Of a DNA stretch of 9,627 bases, positions 1 to 6,283 are shown piece after piece. Below the pieces are notes generated by a model that saw only the letters and a list, made by a program, of their open reading frames with translations, ran no database searches and had not been told where the DNA came from. Source of the stretch: an uncultured Erysipelotrichaceae bacterium (GTDB lineage: Bacteria > Bacillota_I > Bacilli_A > Erysipelotrichales > Coprobacillaceae); assembly GCA_900550005.1 (NCBI GenBank), contig URQL01000053.1, positions 1 to 9,627 of the forward strand, read 5' to 3'. Position 1 is the first letter of the stretch. Every line of letters starts with the position of its first letter. A program made the translations under genes and the position numbers.

Positions 1-2
1 TT

Positions 3-209
3 CAAGCCTGTATTTTCTTAATTGTTACGATGGTATTGTGGTCGATCGATTATGAGTTGGACATAGTAAGATTTGTAGCATGGATGGAAGATGTACCTCA
101 TGTTAAACCATGGAAAACAGTTTTGATCAAAAGAACAATAAGAACGATTTTATATTTTCTTATTGCTTTAGTGGTTGCTGGAGTAGTAATGATGATCGGT
201 AACATTTAG
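3..209 (+). CDS. C-terminal fragment of an unrecognised integral membrane protein
   Basis: The reading frame is open from the left edge of the window to a TAG stop, giving about 68 residues of a protein whose start lies outside. Two hydrophobic stretches are visible: one at the very beginning (ACIFLIVTMVLW) and one at the end (ILYFLIALVVAGVVMMIG). They are separated by a charged loop of about 35 residues containing a Lys/Arg-rich patch (KTVLIKRTIRT) just before the last segment. This looks like the end of a multi-pass membrane protein with a positively charged loop on the cytoplasmic side. I do not recognise the family. The next gene starts 22 nt after the stop with its own ribosome binding site, so the two may be cotranscribed. 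The frame is supported by its hydrophobic pattern and by stops within the first 55 nt of both other forward frames. Confidence 0.6.
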   Translation, partial: QACIFLIVTMVLWSIDYELDIVRFVAWMEDVPHVKPWKTVLIKRTIRTILYFLIALVVAGVVMMIGNI

Positions 210-231
210 TTAAAAATATGGGGGAAATTAG

Positions 232-747
232 ATGATAGAATTAATAGAACCAAAATTAGAAGAATATGGTTATGAACAAAAATTAATGAGTGATCCACAA
301 ACTATGGATTATAATGCAGGTTATGATATGGACTTTGAGGGCTATCATAAAGATACAGGATGTATTGACTTTCCTAAAGAAAAATGGGAAGCAAAATATT
401 TAAAGAGAAAACGCAAAGATGTTTATTATGCTTATATTCAAGATAAGGATCGTCGATGTTATGTAGGCTATGTTAATTATCAATATTCAAAAAATGATGA
501 TCGTTATGAATGTGGTGTGGTTATTGAAGGAAAATATCGAGGACAAGGTTATGGTAAAGAAGCATTAAAACTTTTATGTAAACACGCTAAAGAAGAAGGT
601 ATAGATGTTTTATATGATAATTTTGAAGCGAATCGTTTTAATACAGTTCATCTTTTCTTATCTATTGGTTTTAAAATAGTAGAACATCAAACTTGGAAAA
701 AGAATGGACAAGATGAAGATGGAATCATTGTTAGAAAAATACTCTAA
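232..747 (+). CDS. GNAT-family N-acetyltransferase
   Basis: This 171-residue protein is a predicted cytoplasmic acetyltransferase that would transfer an acetyl group from acetyl-CoA to an unknown acceptor. The acetyl-CoA-binding motif A is clear: a beta strand (CGVVIEG, about 94-100) runs into R-G-Q-G-Y-G at 103-108, the pyrophosphate-binding loop, followed by a helix. A late segment (about 132-147, EANRFNTVHLFLSIGF) matches the usual GNAT motif B, in which an Asn and an aromatic residue precede the G-F. The N-terminal half contains YNAGYDMDF...DTGCIDFPKEKW, which I associate with a subgroup of uncharacterised Bacillota GNAT proteins. The ATG is preceded by GGGGGA at good spacing. The LOG-family gene follows after 24 nt with its own strong ribosome binding site, so an operon is likely. 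The substrate cannot be read from the sequence. All core motifs are intact, unlike the decayed acetyltransferase downstream. Confidence 0.88.
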   Translation: MIELIEPKLEEYGYEQKLMSDPQTMDYNAGYDMDFEGYHKDTGCIDFPKEKWEAKYLKRKRKDVYYAYIQDKDRRCYVGYVNYQYSKNDDRYECGVVIEGKYRGQGYGKEALKLLCKHAKEEGIDVLYDNFEANRFNTVHLFLSIGFKIVEHQTWKKNGQDEDGIIVRKIL

Positions 748-771
748 ATAGAAAGCAAAGGAGAGGATAAA

Positions 772-1311
772 ATGAATATTACCGTTTATTTGGGTGCAAG
801 TGAAGGCTTTGATCCTATTTATAAAAATAAAGTGATTGAACTTGGACATTGGATTGGAAATAATGGACATACGCTTGTTTATGGTGGATCAAAAACAGGA
901 TTGATGGGTGAATTAGCCCACAGTGTTTTAAACACAGGTGGCAAAGTGATTGGCGTTGAACCGCAATTTTTTATCGATCAAGAAGTTCAACTTACCACTT
1001 TAACACAACTGATTATTACTAAAGATATGCCTGAACGTAAAACAAAAATGATCGAGTTAGGGAATGTATTTATTGCTTTTCCAGGAGGTACAGGGACTTT
1101 AGAAGAAATCAGTGAAGTCATGACCAAATCCGCTTTAAAACAAATAGAGGCACCTTGTATTATTTACAATTTAAATGGTTATTATGATGATTTACAAGCT
1201 CTATTAAAGAAAATGATAGATGAAGGCTTTTCTACAAAAGAAAAACAAAAAAATTTTTATTTTATTAAAGATTTAAATGAACTAAAGGAAATTATTGGAA
1301 ATGAGGATTAG
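772..1311 (+). CDS. LOG family protein (cytokinin riboside 5'-monophosphate phosphoribohydrolase-like, TIGR00730 type)
   Basis: This 179-residue protein belongs to the LOG / 'putative lysine decarboxylase' family, whose characterised members hydrolyse the N-glycosidic bond of nucleoside 5'-monophosphates to release a free base and ribose 5-phosphate. The hallmarks are a Rossmann-type N-terminal strand (ITVYLGAS), the YGGSKTGLMGELA loop at about 37-49, MPERK at 86-90 and the signature PGGTGTLEE at 104-112, which supplies active-site and phosphate-binding residues. The length is normal for the family. The old 'lysine decarboxylase' label is not supported by any PLP-binding motif here. AAAGGAGAGG lies just upstream of the ATG. 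The stop overlaps by 11 nt the original start of the GNAT pseudogene that follows, which suggests former translational coupling. In bacteria the natural substrate (cytokinin-type or ordinary nucleotide) is often unknown, and I cannot decide it here. Confidence 0.9.
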   Translation: MNITVYLGASEGFDPIYKNKVIELGHWIGNNGHTLVYGGSKTGLMGELAHSVLNTGGKVIGVEPQFFIDQEVQLTTLTQLIITKDMPERKTKMIELGNVFIAFPGGTGTLEEISEVMTKSALKQIEAPCIIYNLNGYYDDLQALLKKMIDEGFSTKEKQKNFYFIKDLNELKEIIGNED

Positions 1312-1666
1312 ATAAGAAACAAGTAAGGATTATGAAATTGTAGATTATTTAATACGTGAAGCGTTTTGGAACGAACATGTTCCAGGGCAATGAAACATTA
1401 TTTGGATCATAGTATGTGTGATCATCCTGATTTTATTAAAGAATTAGATTTAGCAGTGGAAATGGATGATCCAATAGTTGGAAGCGTTATGTTTACACGT
1501 TGTCTATTAATTGATGAAAAAGAAATGGGCTTATAAAGAAAGTGTCGCTTATGTTCGAGATGAATCAAAATTTGAGAAATTTGATGCAAAATTTCCTTAT
1601 AAAGAAAAGAAAGTACTACCTAGTCAAGAAGAATTTTATATTTATAGCCATTCTTCTTTGAAATAA
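1301..1666 (+). pseudogene. Decayed GNAT-family N-acetyltransferase with a nonsense codon, a frameshift and a deleted core
   Basis: Three consecutive pieces in two frames read as one acetyltransferase. Piece one starts at ATG 1301 and gives MRIR-stop-ETSKDYEIVDY...REAFWNEHVPG, with an in-frame TAA at 1313 where a Lys codon (AAA) would be expected. Near 1390 the frame shifts and continues as HYLDHSMCDHPDFIKELD...DDPIVGSVMFTR...DEKEMGL up to a TAA at 1534-1536. From 1532, back in the first frame, it resumes as YKESVAYVRDES...KFPYKEKKVLPSQEEF and ends at 1664-1666. The ends resemble the start and finish of YhbS-like GNAT proteins of about 200 residues. The central acetyl-CoA-binding region (R/Q-x-x-G-x-G/A) is missing, so a deletion of perhaps 90-100 codons is inferred between the second and third pieces. 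AAGGAA upstream of 1301 could be the old ribosome binding site. The remnant is too damaged to work. It accounts for most of the stretch between the LOG gene and rbgA. Confidence 0.82.
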
Positions 1667-1679
1667 AATAAAAAAAGAA

Positions 1680-1708
1680 TTGTTAGTCAAGTATCTTTTT
1701 GGTAAAAT
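1680..1708 (+). promoter_or_regulatory. Sigma-A-type promoter for rbgA-rnhB
   Basis: TTGTTA at 1680-1685 is followed after exactly 17 nt by TAAAAT at 1703-1708, with one or two mismatches to each consensus hexamer. Transcription would begin near 1715, leaving a short leader of about 25 nt before the rbgA ATG. It lies just after the pseudogene, so the housekeeping operon does not need to depend on read-through from the accessory genes. Confidence 0.7.
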
Positions 1709-1740
1709 TAAACGACATAAAAAATAAAGGAAGTGAAAAA

Positions 1741-2628
1741 ATGAGTGATAGTAAAACAAATATACAATGGTTTCCTGGTCACATGGCTAAAGCCAGAAGA
1801 GAAATAACTGAAAGAGTAAAAATCGTTGATATGGTGATTGAACTTGTGGATGGGCGTGCACCTTATTCATCTAAAAACCCGATGTTTGATGAAATTATAA
1901 AAAATAAACCTAGGCTTATTGTAATGACTAAAAAAGATTTAAGTGATCCTGTTAAAGTGGCAAGATGGATGAAATATTATCAATCACTAGGGTATCAAAC
2001 CATTAGTGTTAATTTAAAAAATTTTAATGATTATCAAAAAATCATTTCAATTTGTCAAGAAACATTAAAAGAAAAAATGGAAAAAGAAAGACAAAGAGGA
2101 TTAAAACCACGAGCAGTAAGAGCCATGGTTTTAGGTATTCCTAACGTGGGAAAATCGACTTTTATTAATCGTTTAGCTTCAAGAAAAGCAACGGTGACGG
2201 GAAATCGTCCAGGAGTAACGAAAGCACAACAAATTATTCGTATTAATAATGATTTTGAATTATTCGATACACCAGGGGTACTATGGCCTAAATTTGAATC
2301 TGAATTTATTGCACGTAATATTGCTTTAGTAGGTTCTATTAAAAGTACGATCCTTCCACTTGATGAATTAATGATTTATGCTTTTAAATACATTGAAACC
2401 AATTATCCAGGAAGCTTAGATGCTCGTTATGGGATTGGTGCTATTGATTTTGATGAAGATTGGATCGAACCGACTTTTGAAAAAATTGCAGCAAGTCGCC
2501 ATTTAAAAAAAGTTAGAGGAGAAACAGACTACGATCGTGTGATCGACATCGTTTTAAAAGATTTATTAGACGGGGTACTTGTGAAAATTACTTGGGAGGA
2601 CTTGCAAGATCATGGATTCAATGCGTGA
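1741..2628 (+). CDS. rbgA: Ribosome biogenesis GTPase RbgA (YlqF), 50S subunit assembly
   Basis: The product is a circularly permuted GTPase of 295 residues that in Bacillus acts at a late step of 50S subunit assembly. The family signature IQWFPGHMAKARREI is near the N-terminus. The GTPase motifs come in permuted order: G4 TKKD at 63-66, then the P-loop GIPNVGKST at 132-140, then G3 DTPG at 176-179 within FDTPGVLWPKFES. The C-terminal third would be the RNA-binding helical domain. The ATG at 1741 is chosen because AAGGAAGTG lies directly upstream. An in-frame TTG at 1699 would extend the protein by 14 residues, but it overlaps the promoter -10 element, so it is not a plausible start. The stop is TGA. 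The gene overlaps the start of rnhB by 17 nt, as expected for the conserved ylqF-rnhB pair. Confidence 0.96.
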   Translation: MSDSKTNIQWFPGHMAKARREITERVKIVDMVIELVDGRAPYSSKNPMFDEIIKNKPRLIVMTKKDLSDPVKVARWMKYYQSLGYQTISVNLKNFNDYQKIISICQETLKEKMEKERQRGLKPRAVRAMVLGIPNVGKSTFINRLASRKATVTGNRPGVTKAQQIIRINNDFELFDTPGVLWPKFESEFIARNIALVGSIKSTILPLDELMIYAFKYIETNYPGSLDARYGIGAIDFDEDWIEPTFEKIAASRHLKKVRGETDYDRVIDIVLKDLLDGVLVKITWEDLQDHGFNA

Positions 2629-3253
2629 TTATGAAAATAAGTATATCAATCAAGGTGCAAAATACATAGCAGGGTGTGACGAAGCTGGTAGGGGACCTAT
2701 AGCTGGACCGCTTGTTGTCGCAACCTGTATTTTACCTAATGATTTTAATGATGAAAGAATCAATGATTCTAAAAAGTTGACTGCTAAAAAAAGAGAACTC
2801 TTATATGATGTGATCATTCAAAATGCTTTAGATTATCAAATTATTCTATTTGATGAAAAACAGGTTGATGAACTTAACGTTTACCAAGCAAGTAAACAAG
2901 GGATGATCAAAGGAGTACAACAACTCAAAATCAAACCTGATTTTGTTTTAACGGATGCAATGCCTTTAAGTCAAGAAATTCCTCATGAATCAATTATTAA
3001 AGGTGATGCTAAATCAATTACAATAGCTGCAGCAAGTATTTTAGCGAAAGTTACCAGGGATCGGATCATGGATGAGTATGATTTGCTTTATCCTGAATAT
3101 GGATTTAAAAAGCACAAAGGTTATTGTACAAAACAACATAAAGAAGCTTTATTTAAATATGGGGTCTTAGATATTCATCGAAGAACCTTTGAACCTGTCA
3201 AAAGTTTATGCTCAAAACAATTACATTTTGATTTTGAAGATGAAGATAAGTAA
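2612..3253 (+). CDS. rnhB: Ribonuclease HII
   Basis: RNase HII cleaves RNA in RNA/DNA hybrids and starts the removal of single ribonucleotides misincorporated into DNA. The 213-residue protein has the full set of family motifs: GCDEAGRGPIAGPLVVA near the N-terminus with the acidic pair D23/E24, NDSKKLTAKKRE, an acidic residue at D115 (LTDAM), and D132 in KGDAKSITIAAASILAKVTRDR. These four acidic residues correspond to the metal-binding DEDD set of the family. The start at 2612 lies inside the end of rbgA. GGAGGA at 2595-2600 within the rbgA coding sequence is spaced 11 nt from it, better than for the in-frame ATG at 2621. Translation is therefore probably coupled to rbgA. The stop codon TAA falls at the edge of the loop of a terminator hairpin, so this is the last gene of its transcript. 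Confidence 0.96.
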   Translation: MDSMRDYENKYINQGAKYIAGCDEAGRGPIAGPLVVATCILPNDFNDERINDSKKLTAKKRELLYDVIIQNALDYQIILFDEKQVDELNVYQASKQGMIKGVQQLKIKPDFVLTDAMPLSQEIPHESIIKGDAKSITIAAASILAKVTRDRIMDEYDLLYPEYGFKKHKGYCTKQHKEALFKYGVLDIHRRTFEPVKSLCSKQLHFDFEDEDK

Positions 3254-3270
3254 AAAACTTATCTTTTTTT
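3243..3270 (+). terminator. Intrinsic terminator overlapping the 3' end of rnhB
   Basis: AAGATAAGT (3243-3251) pairs perfectly with ACTTATCTT (3257-3265) across a five-A loop, followed by a further T run (3266-3270, seven T in all counting the end of the stem). The 5' arm encodes the last residues of RnhB, and the TAA stop occupies 3251-3253. The stem is A/T-rich but has a canonical layout. Confidence 0.75.
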
Positions 3271-3326
3271 CATTTTTGTAAGTAAAATCAAAATAAAATT
3301 AGTATAAGATAAATGAGGTGATAAAA

Positions 3327-4073
3327 ATGAGAGAAGTTTTACTTTATTTTTCTTTATTGTATAAAGGGGATTTTAATCGAATTTATAAAGCCATCGCTAG
3401 TAAAGAAAAAGTAGATGAAAACAAATTTAAAGAATTAAAGAAAAATTTGAAGAGTCAATATACAACGATTATTGATGAAGATTATCCTAAAAAACTTAAG
3501 TGTATTTCTGCTCCCCCTTTTGTTTTATACTATTATGGTGATTTAAGTTTGTGTGACAAGGCAAGTGTAGCAATGATCGGTAAACGGCAAGCAAGCTTTT
3601 ATGCCTTAAATAAAGCAAAAGAAATCAGTACTTATTTAATGAATAATCAAAAAATTATTGTAAGTGGCTTAGCTAAAGGAATTGATGGGGCAAGTCATCA
3701 AGCTGTTGTAAAACAAAAAGGAAAAACAATTGCTGTACTTGGATGTGGTATTGATTATTGCTATCCAATTGAAAACTTAGAGCTCTATAAAGAAATTAAA
3801 CAAAATCATTTATTAGTTAGTGAGTATCCTGATAGTGAGATGCCTCAAAAAGATTATTTTAAAAGAAGAAATCGAATTATTGCTGGACTTAGTGATAAAG
3901 TGGTCGTTGTTGAAGCAAATAAAAAGTCAGGAACAATGATCACAGTAGGGTATGCTTTAGAACAAGGAAAAGAGATTTTTTGCGTACCTGGAAGAAACGA
4001 AGAGACCCTAGGGTGTAATTATTTAATCTATCAAGGAGCAAATATTTTACTAGAAAGCAAAGATTTGTTGTAA
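3327..4073 (+). CDS. dprA: DNA-processing protein DprA (Smf), compact form
   Basis: DprA binds incoming single-stranded DNA during transformation and loads RecA onto it, and it is widely conserved even in bacteria not known to be competent. The 248-residue protein has a short helical N-terminal region (about 1-65) and then the Rossmann-like DNA-binding fold. Recognisable segments are MIGKRQAS, VSGLAKGIDGASHQ, TIAVLGCGIDYCYPIEN, SEYPDSEMPQKDYFKRRNRIIAGLSDKVVVVEA, SGTMITVGYALEQGKEIFCVPG and GCNYLIYQGA. The protein ends shortly after the Rossmann fold, so the C-terminal winged-helix domain of many DprA proteins is absent, as in some streptococcal forms. The ATG at 3327 follows TGAGGTGA at proper spacing; a GTG at 3318 is part of that ribosome binding site. 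A -10-like TATAAG lies at 3303-3308 but no well-spaced -35 is evident, so the promoter is uncertain. Confidence 0.94.
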   Translation: MREVLLYFSLLYKGDFNRIYKAIASKEKVDENKFKELKKNLKSQYTTIIDEDYPKKLKCISAPPFVLYYYGDLSLCDKASVAMIGKRQASFYALNKAKEISTYLMNNQKIIVSGLAKGIDGASHQAVVKQKGKTIAVLGCGIDYCYPIENLELYKEIKQNHLLVSEYPDSEMPQKDYFKRRNRIIAGLSDKVVVVEANKKSGTMITVGYALEQGKEIFCVPGRNEETLGCNYLIYQGANILLESKDLL

Positions 4074-4079
4074 ATTATA

Positions 4080-4107
4080 TTGACATTTGATTTAAAAAAT
4101 GTAATAA
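4080..4107 (+). promoter_or_regulatory. Sigma-A-type promoter for topA
   Basis: A perfect -35 hexamer TTGACA lies at 4080-4085. A TAATAA -10 follows at 4102-4107 after 16 nt; shifting one base gives AATAAA at 17 nt. It begins only seven bases after the dprA stop. Transcription would start around 4113-4115, giving a leader of about 25 nt. Confidence 0.72.
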
Positions 4108-4137
4108 ATGGATAGGAATAAGAAAGGATGGATAGGA
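4108..4137 (+). repeat. Ten-base direct repeat ATGGATAGGA in the topA leader
   Basis: ATGGATAGGA occurs at 4108-4117 and again at 4128-4137, exactly 20 nt apart. AGAAAGG (4121-4127) sits between the copies. Together with the start of the second copy it forms the probable topA ribosome binding site (AAAGGATGG). The second copy also opens a five-codon frame (ATG GAT AGG ATT TGA) whose stop overlaps the topA TTG start. The repeat is directly visible; any regulatory role is speculation. Confidence 0.5.
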
Positions 4138-4138
4138 T

Positions 4139-6235
4139 TTGAAAAAAAAGAAGTTAGTTATTGTGGAATCCCCTTCTAAATCAAAAACAATCGAAAAATA
4201 TTTAGGGAAGGACTATCATGTTACTTCTTCTAAAGGACATATAAGAGATTTATCAAAGTCAGGAAAAGAACGTTTAGGGGTAGATATTGAAAATGACTTT
4301 ACGCCAAAATACGTTGTTTCTAAAGACAAAAAAGATATTGTTAAAGAATTGAAAAAAGCAGTAAAAGAATCTGAATTTGTTTATCTAGCAACCGATCCCG
4401 ATCGTGAGGGAGAAGCAATTTCTTGGCATTTAGCTGAAGTATTAGGTTTAGATGAACAAGAAGAAAATCGTATTGTGTTTAATGAAGTTACACATGATGC
4501 AGTAGTGGAAGCATTACAACATCCTCGTAAAATTGATCAAAACTTAGTTCGATCACAAGAAACACGACGTGTTCTTGATCGTATTATCGGTTTTCGTTTA
4601 TCAAAACTTTTACAAAAGAAAATTAAATCAAAATCAGCAGGACGTGTTCAATCTGTTGCTTTACGTTTAGTTGTAGAAAGGGAAAGAGAAATTCAAAGCT
4701 TTAAGCCTGAAGAATATTGGCATATTGAAGCTAAATTTGAAAAAGAAGATATTGAATTTAGTGCTCAATTAGATCGTTATCAAGATAAAAAAATTGAAAT
4801 TCATAATAGTGATGAAGCAACTACAATTTATGATCAATTAAATAAAGAATTTATTATTGATAATATTAATGTTTCCCAAAAGAAAAGAGAATCTAAAAAT
4901 CCATTTACAACTTCAACTTTACAACAAGCAGCCTCTTCACAACTTGGCTTTAGCGCAAAAAAGACGATGATGATCGCTCAAAAACTTTATGAAGGGATCG
5001 ACTTGGAAAATGAAACAGTTGGGTTGATTACGTACATGCGTACTGATTCTATTCGTTTATCTGATGTGTTTGTACAAGATGCTAATCAATATATTGAAGA
5101 TAAGTATGGGAAAAACTATGTAGGTCATGTTAAAGTGGCGAAAAAAACAGAAAATGTGCAAGATGCCCATGAAGGAATTCGTCCAACAAGTGTTCACCGT
5201 TTTCCTGAATCTGTGAAATCTTATTTAAAAGAGGATGAATATAAACTTTATAAACTTATTTATTCGCGAGCATTGGCCTCATTGATGGCTCCTGCTAAAT
5301 TTGATGCAACAGCATTAACACTTACAAATAATGATTATTATTTTAAAGCGAATGGTTCGCATATCACTTTTGATGGATATTTAAGAGTTTATGGAGATTA
5401 TGAAAAATCAGAAGATACTTTCTTACCTGCTTTAAGTGAAAAAGAGGTATTAGTAAGTAATGAAATTCAAAAAATTCAACATTTTACGAAACCACCAGCA
5501 CGTTATTCAGAAGCAAGATTAATTAAAACAATGGAAGAAAAAGGAATTGGTCGTCCTAGCACTTATGCAAGTATTATCGATACGATCATTTCAAGAGACT
5601 ATGTAAAATTAGAAAATCGCCGTTTTGTTCCAACGGAATCAGGTGTTTTAACAAGTGATAAATTAACGGAATATTTTGATTCGATTATTAATGTAGAATA
5701 TACAGCAAGTATGGAACATGAGTTAGATGAAATTTCGGAAGGTAAAGATAGTTATGTTGCTGCTTTACGATCATTTTGTGACAAGTTCGATCCATTATTA
5801 GCGAATGCCTATGATAAAATGGAACAGGTTGAAGATAAGAAAACAGGAGAATTTTGTCCTGAATGCGGTCATGAACTTGTAGAAAAGAAAGGGCGTTTTG
5901 GTACATTTGTTGCTTGTAGTAATTTCCCAACTTGTCATTATACAAAGAAAAATGAAGTTGAAGTGGAATATACTGGAGAAACCTGCCCTGAATGTGGAAG
6001 CCCAATGGTTTATAAACAAGGTCGTTTTGGTCGCTTTGAAGCTTGTAGCAATTATCCGACATGCCACTATATTAAAAAGAAAGAAAAAGGATCCGCTTCT
6101 AAAAAGTCTGAACCGGTTATTGTTGAAGGGGAAAAATGTCCAAATTGTGGTGGTGATGTTGTGATTAAACGTGGTCGTTTTGGCGAATTCAAAGCATGTA
6201 GTAATTATCCAAAATGTAAGACAATTATTAAATAA
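4139..6235 (+). CDS. topA: DNA topoisomerase I (type IA) with three C-terminal zinc fingers
   Basis: TopA relaxes negative supercoils by cutting and passing a single DNA strand through a covalent tyrosine link. The 698-residue protein starts with the TOPRIM domain: VIVESPSKSKTIEKYLG with catalytic E10, and ATDPDREGEAISWHL with the metal-binding triad D86/D88/E90. QSVALRLVVERE and the ring-shaped core follow. The nucleophile is Y299 in GLITYMRTDS. Later signatures include EARLIKTMEEKGIGRPSTYA. Three tandem four-cysteine zinc ribbons of equal length close the protein at 573-599, 616-642 and 667-693, each of the form C-x2-C...GRFG...ACSN(F/Y)P-x-C. The start must be TTG at 4139, because an in-frame TAG lies at 4133-4135 and the homologous N-terminus begins right there. 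AAAGGATGG gives the ribosome binding site. The weak start codon may limit expression. Domain order and length match typical Bacillota TopA. Confidence 0.97.
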   Translation: MKKKKLVIVESPSKSKTIEKYLGKDYHVTSSKGHIRDLSKSGKERLGVDIENDFTPKYVVSKDKKDIVKELKKAVKESEFVYLATDPDREGEAISWHLAEVLGLDEQEENRIVFNEVTHDAVVEALQHPRKIDQNLVRSQETRRVLDRIIGFRLSKLLQKKIKSKSAGRVQSVALRLVVEREREIQSFKPEEYWHIEAKFEKEDIEFSAQLDRYQDKKIEIHNSDEATTIYDQLNKEFIIDNINVSQKKRESKNPFTTSTLQQAASSQLGFSAKKTMMIAQKLYEGIDLENETVGLITYMRTDSIRLSDVFVQDANQYIEDKYGKNYVGHVKVAKKTENVQDAHEGIRPTSVHRFPESVKSYLKEDEYKLYKLIYSRALASLMAPAKFDATALTLTNNDYYFKANGSHITFDGYLRVYGDYEKSEDTFLPALSEKEVLVSNEIQKIQHFTKPPARYSEARLIKTMEEKGIGRPSTYASIIDTIISRDYVKLENRRFVPTESGVLTSDKLTEYFDSIINVEYTASMEHELDEISEGKDSYVAALRSFCDKFDPLLANAYDKMEQVEDKKTGEFCPECGHELVEKKGRFGTFVACSNFPTCHYTKKNEVEVEYTGETCPECGSPMVYKQGRFGRFEACSNYPTCHYIKKKEKGSASKKSEPVIVEGEKCPNCGGDVVIKRGRFGEFKACSNYPKCKTIIK

Positions 6236-6260
6236 AAGGCTAGCATGGGTTAGCCTTTCT
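6235..6260 (+). terminator. Hairpin after topA, probable weak terminator
   Basis: AAAGGCTA (6235-6242) pairs with TAGCCTTT (6251-6258) around an eight-base loop. The stem is good, but the following T tract is interrupted (TTTCTTGATATTT), so termination may be partial. That would allow some topA transcripts to continue into trmFO, for which no separate promoter is obvious in the 48-nt gap. Confidence 0.55.
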
Positions 6261-6283
6261 TGATATTTAAAAGGAGGAAAAAA

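Noticed and set aside
658..870. Minus-strand frame across the GNAT-LOG junction
   Set aside because: It overlaps two well-supported genes and shows no family features.
1650..1680. Possible hairpin (ATTCTTCTTT with AAAAAAGAAT) after the pseudogene
   Set aside because: It has a mismatch in an A/T-only context and no T tract downstream, so it is not a convincing terminator.
5688..6067. Two open frames on the minus strand (124 and 89 codons) opposite the end of topA
   Set aside because: They lie opposite the conserved zinc-finger region, have no recognisable family features or ribosome binding sites, and are explained by the repeated codon pattern of the sense gene.
5898..6164. An 88-codon frame in another + frame within topA
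   Set aside because: It sits fully inside the conserved zinc-finger coding sequence, and its composition is a shifted reading of that repeat.
5855..6220. Tandem repeat of about 130-150 nt
   Set aside because: It is the coding pattern of three homologous zinc ribbons, a normal feature of topoisomerase I, not an independent DNA repeat.
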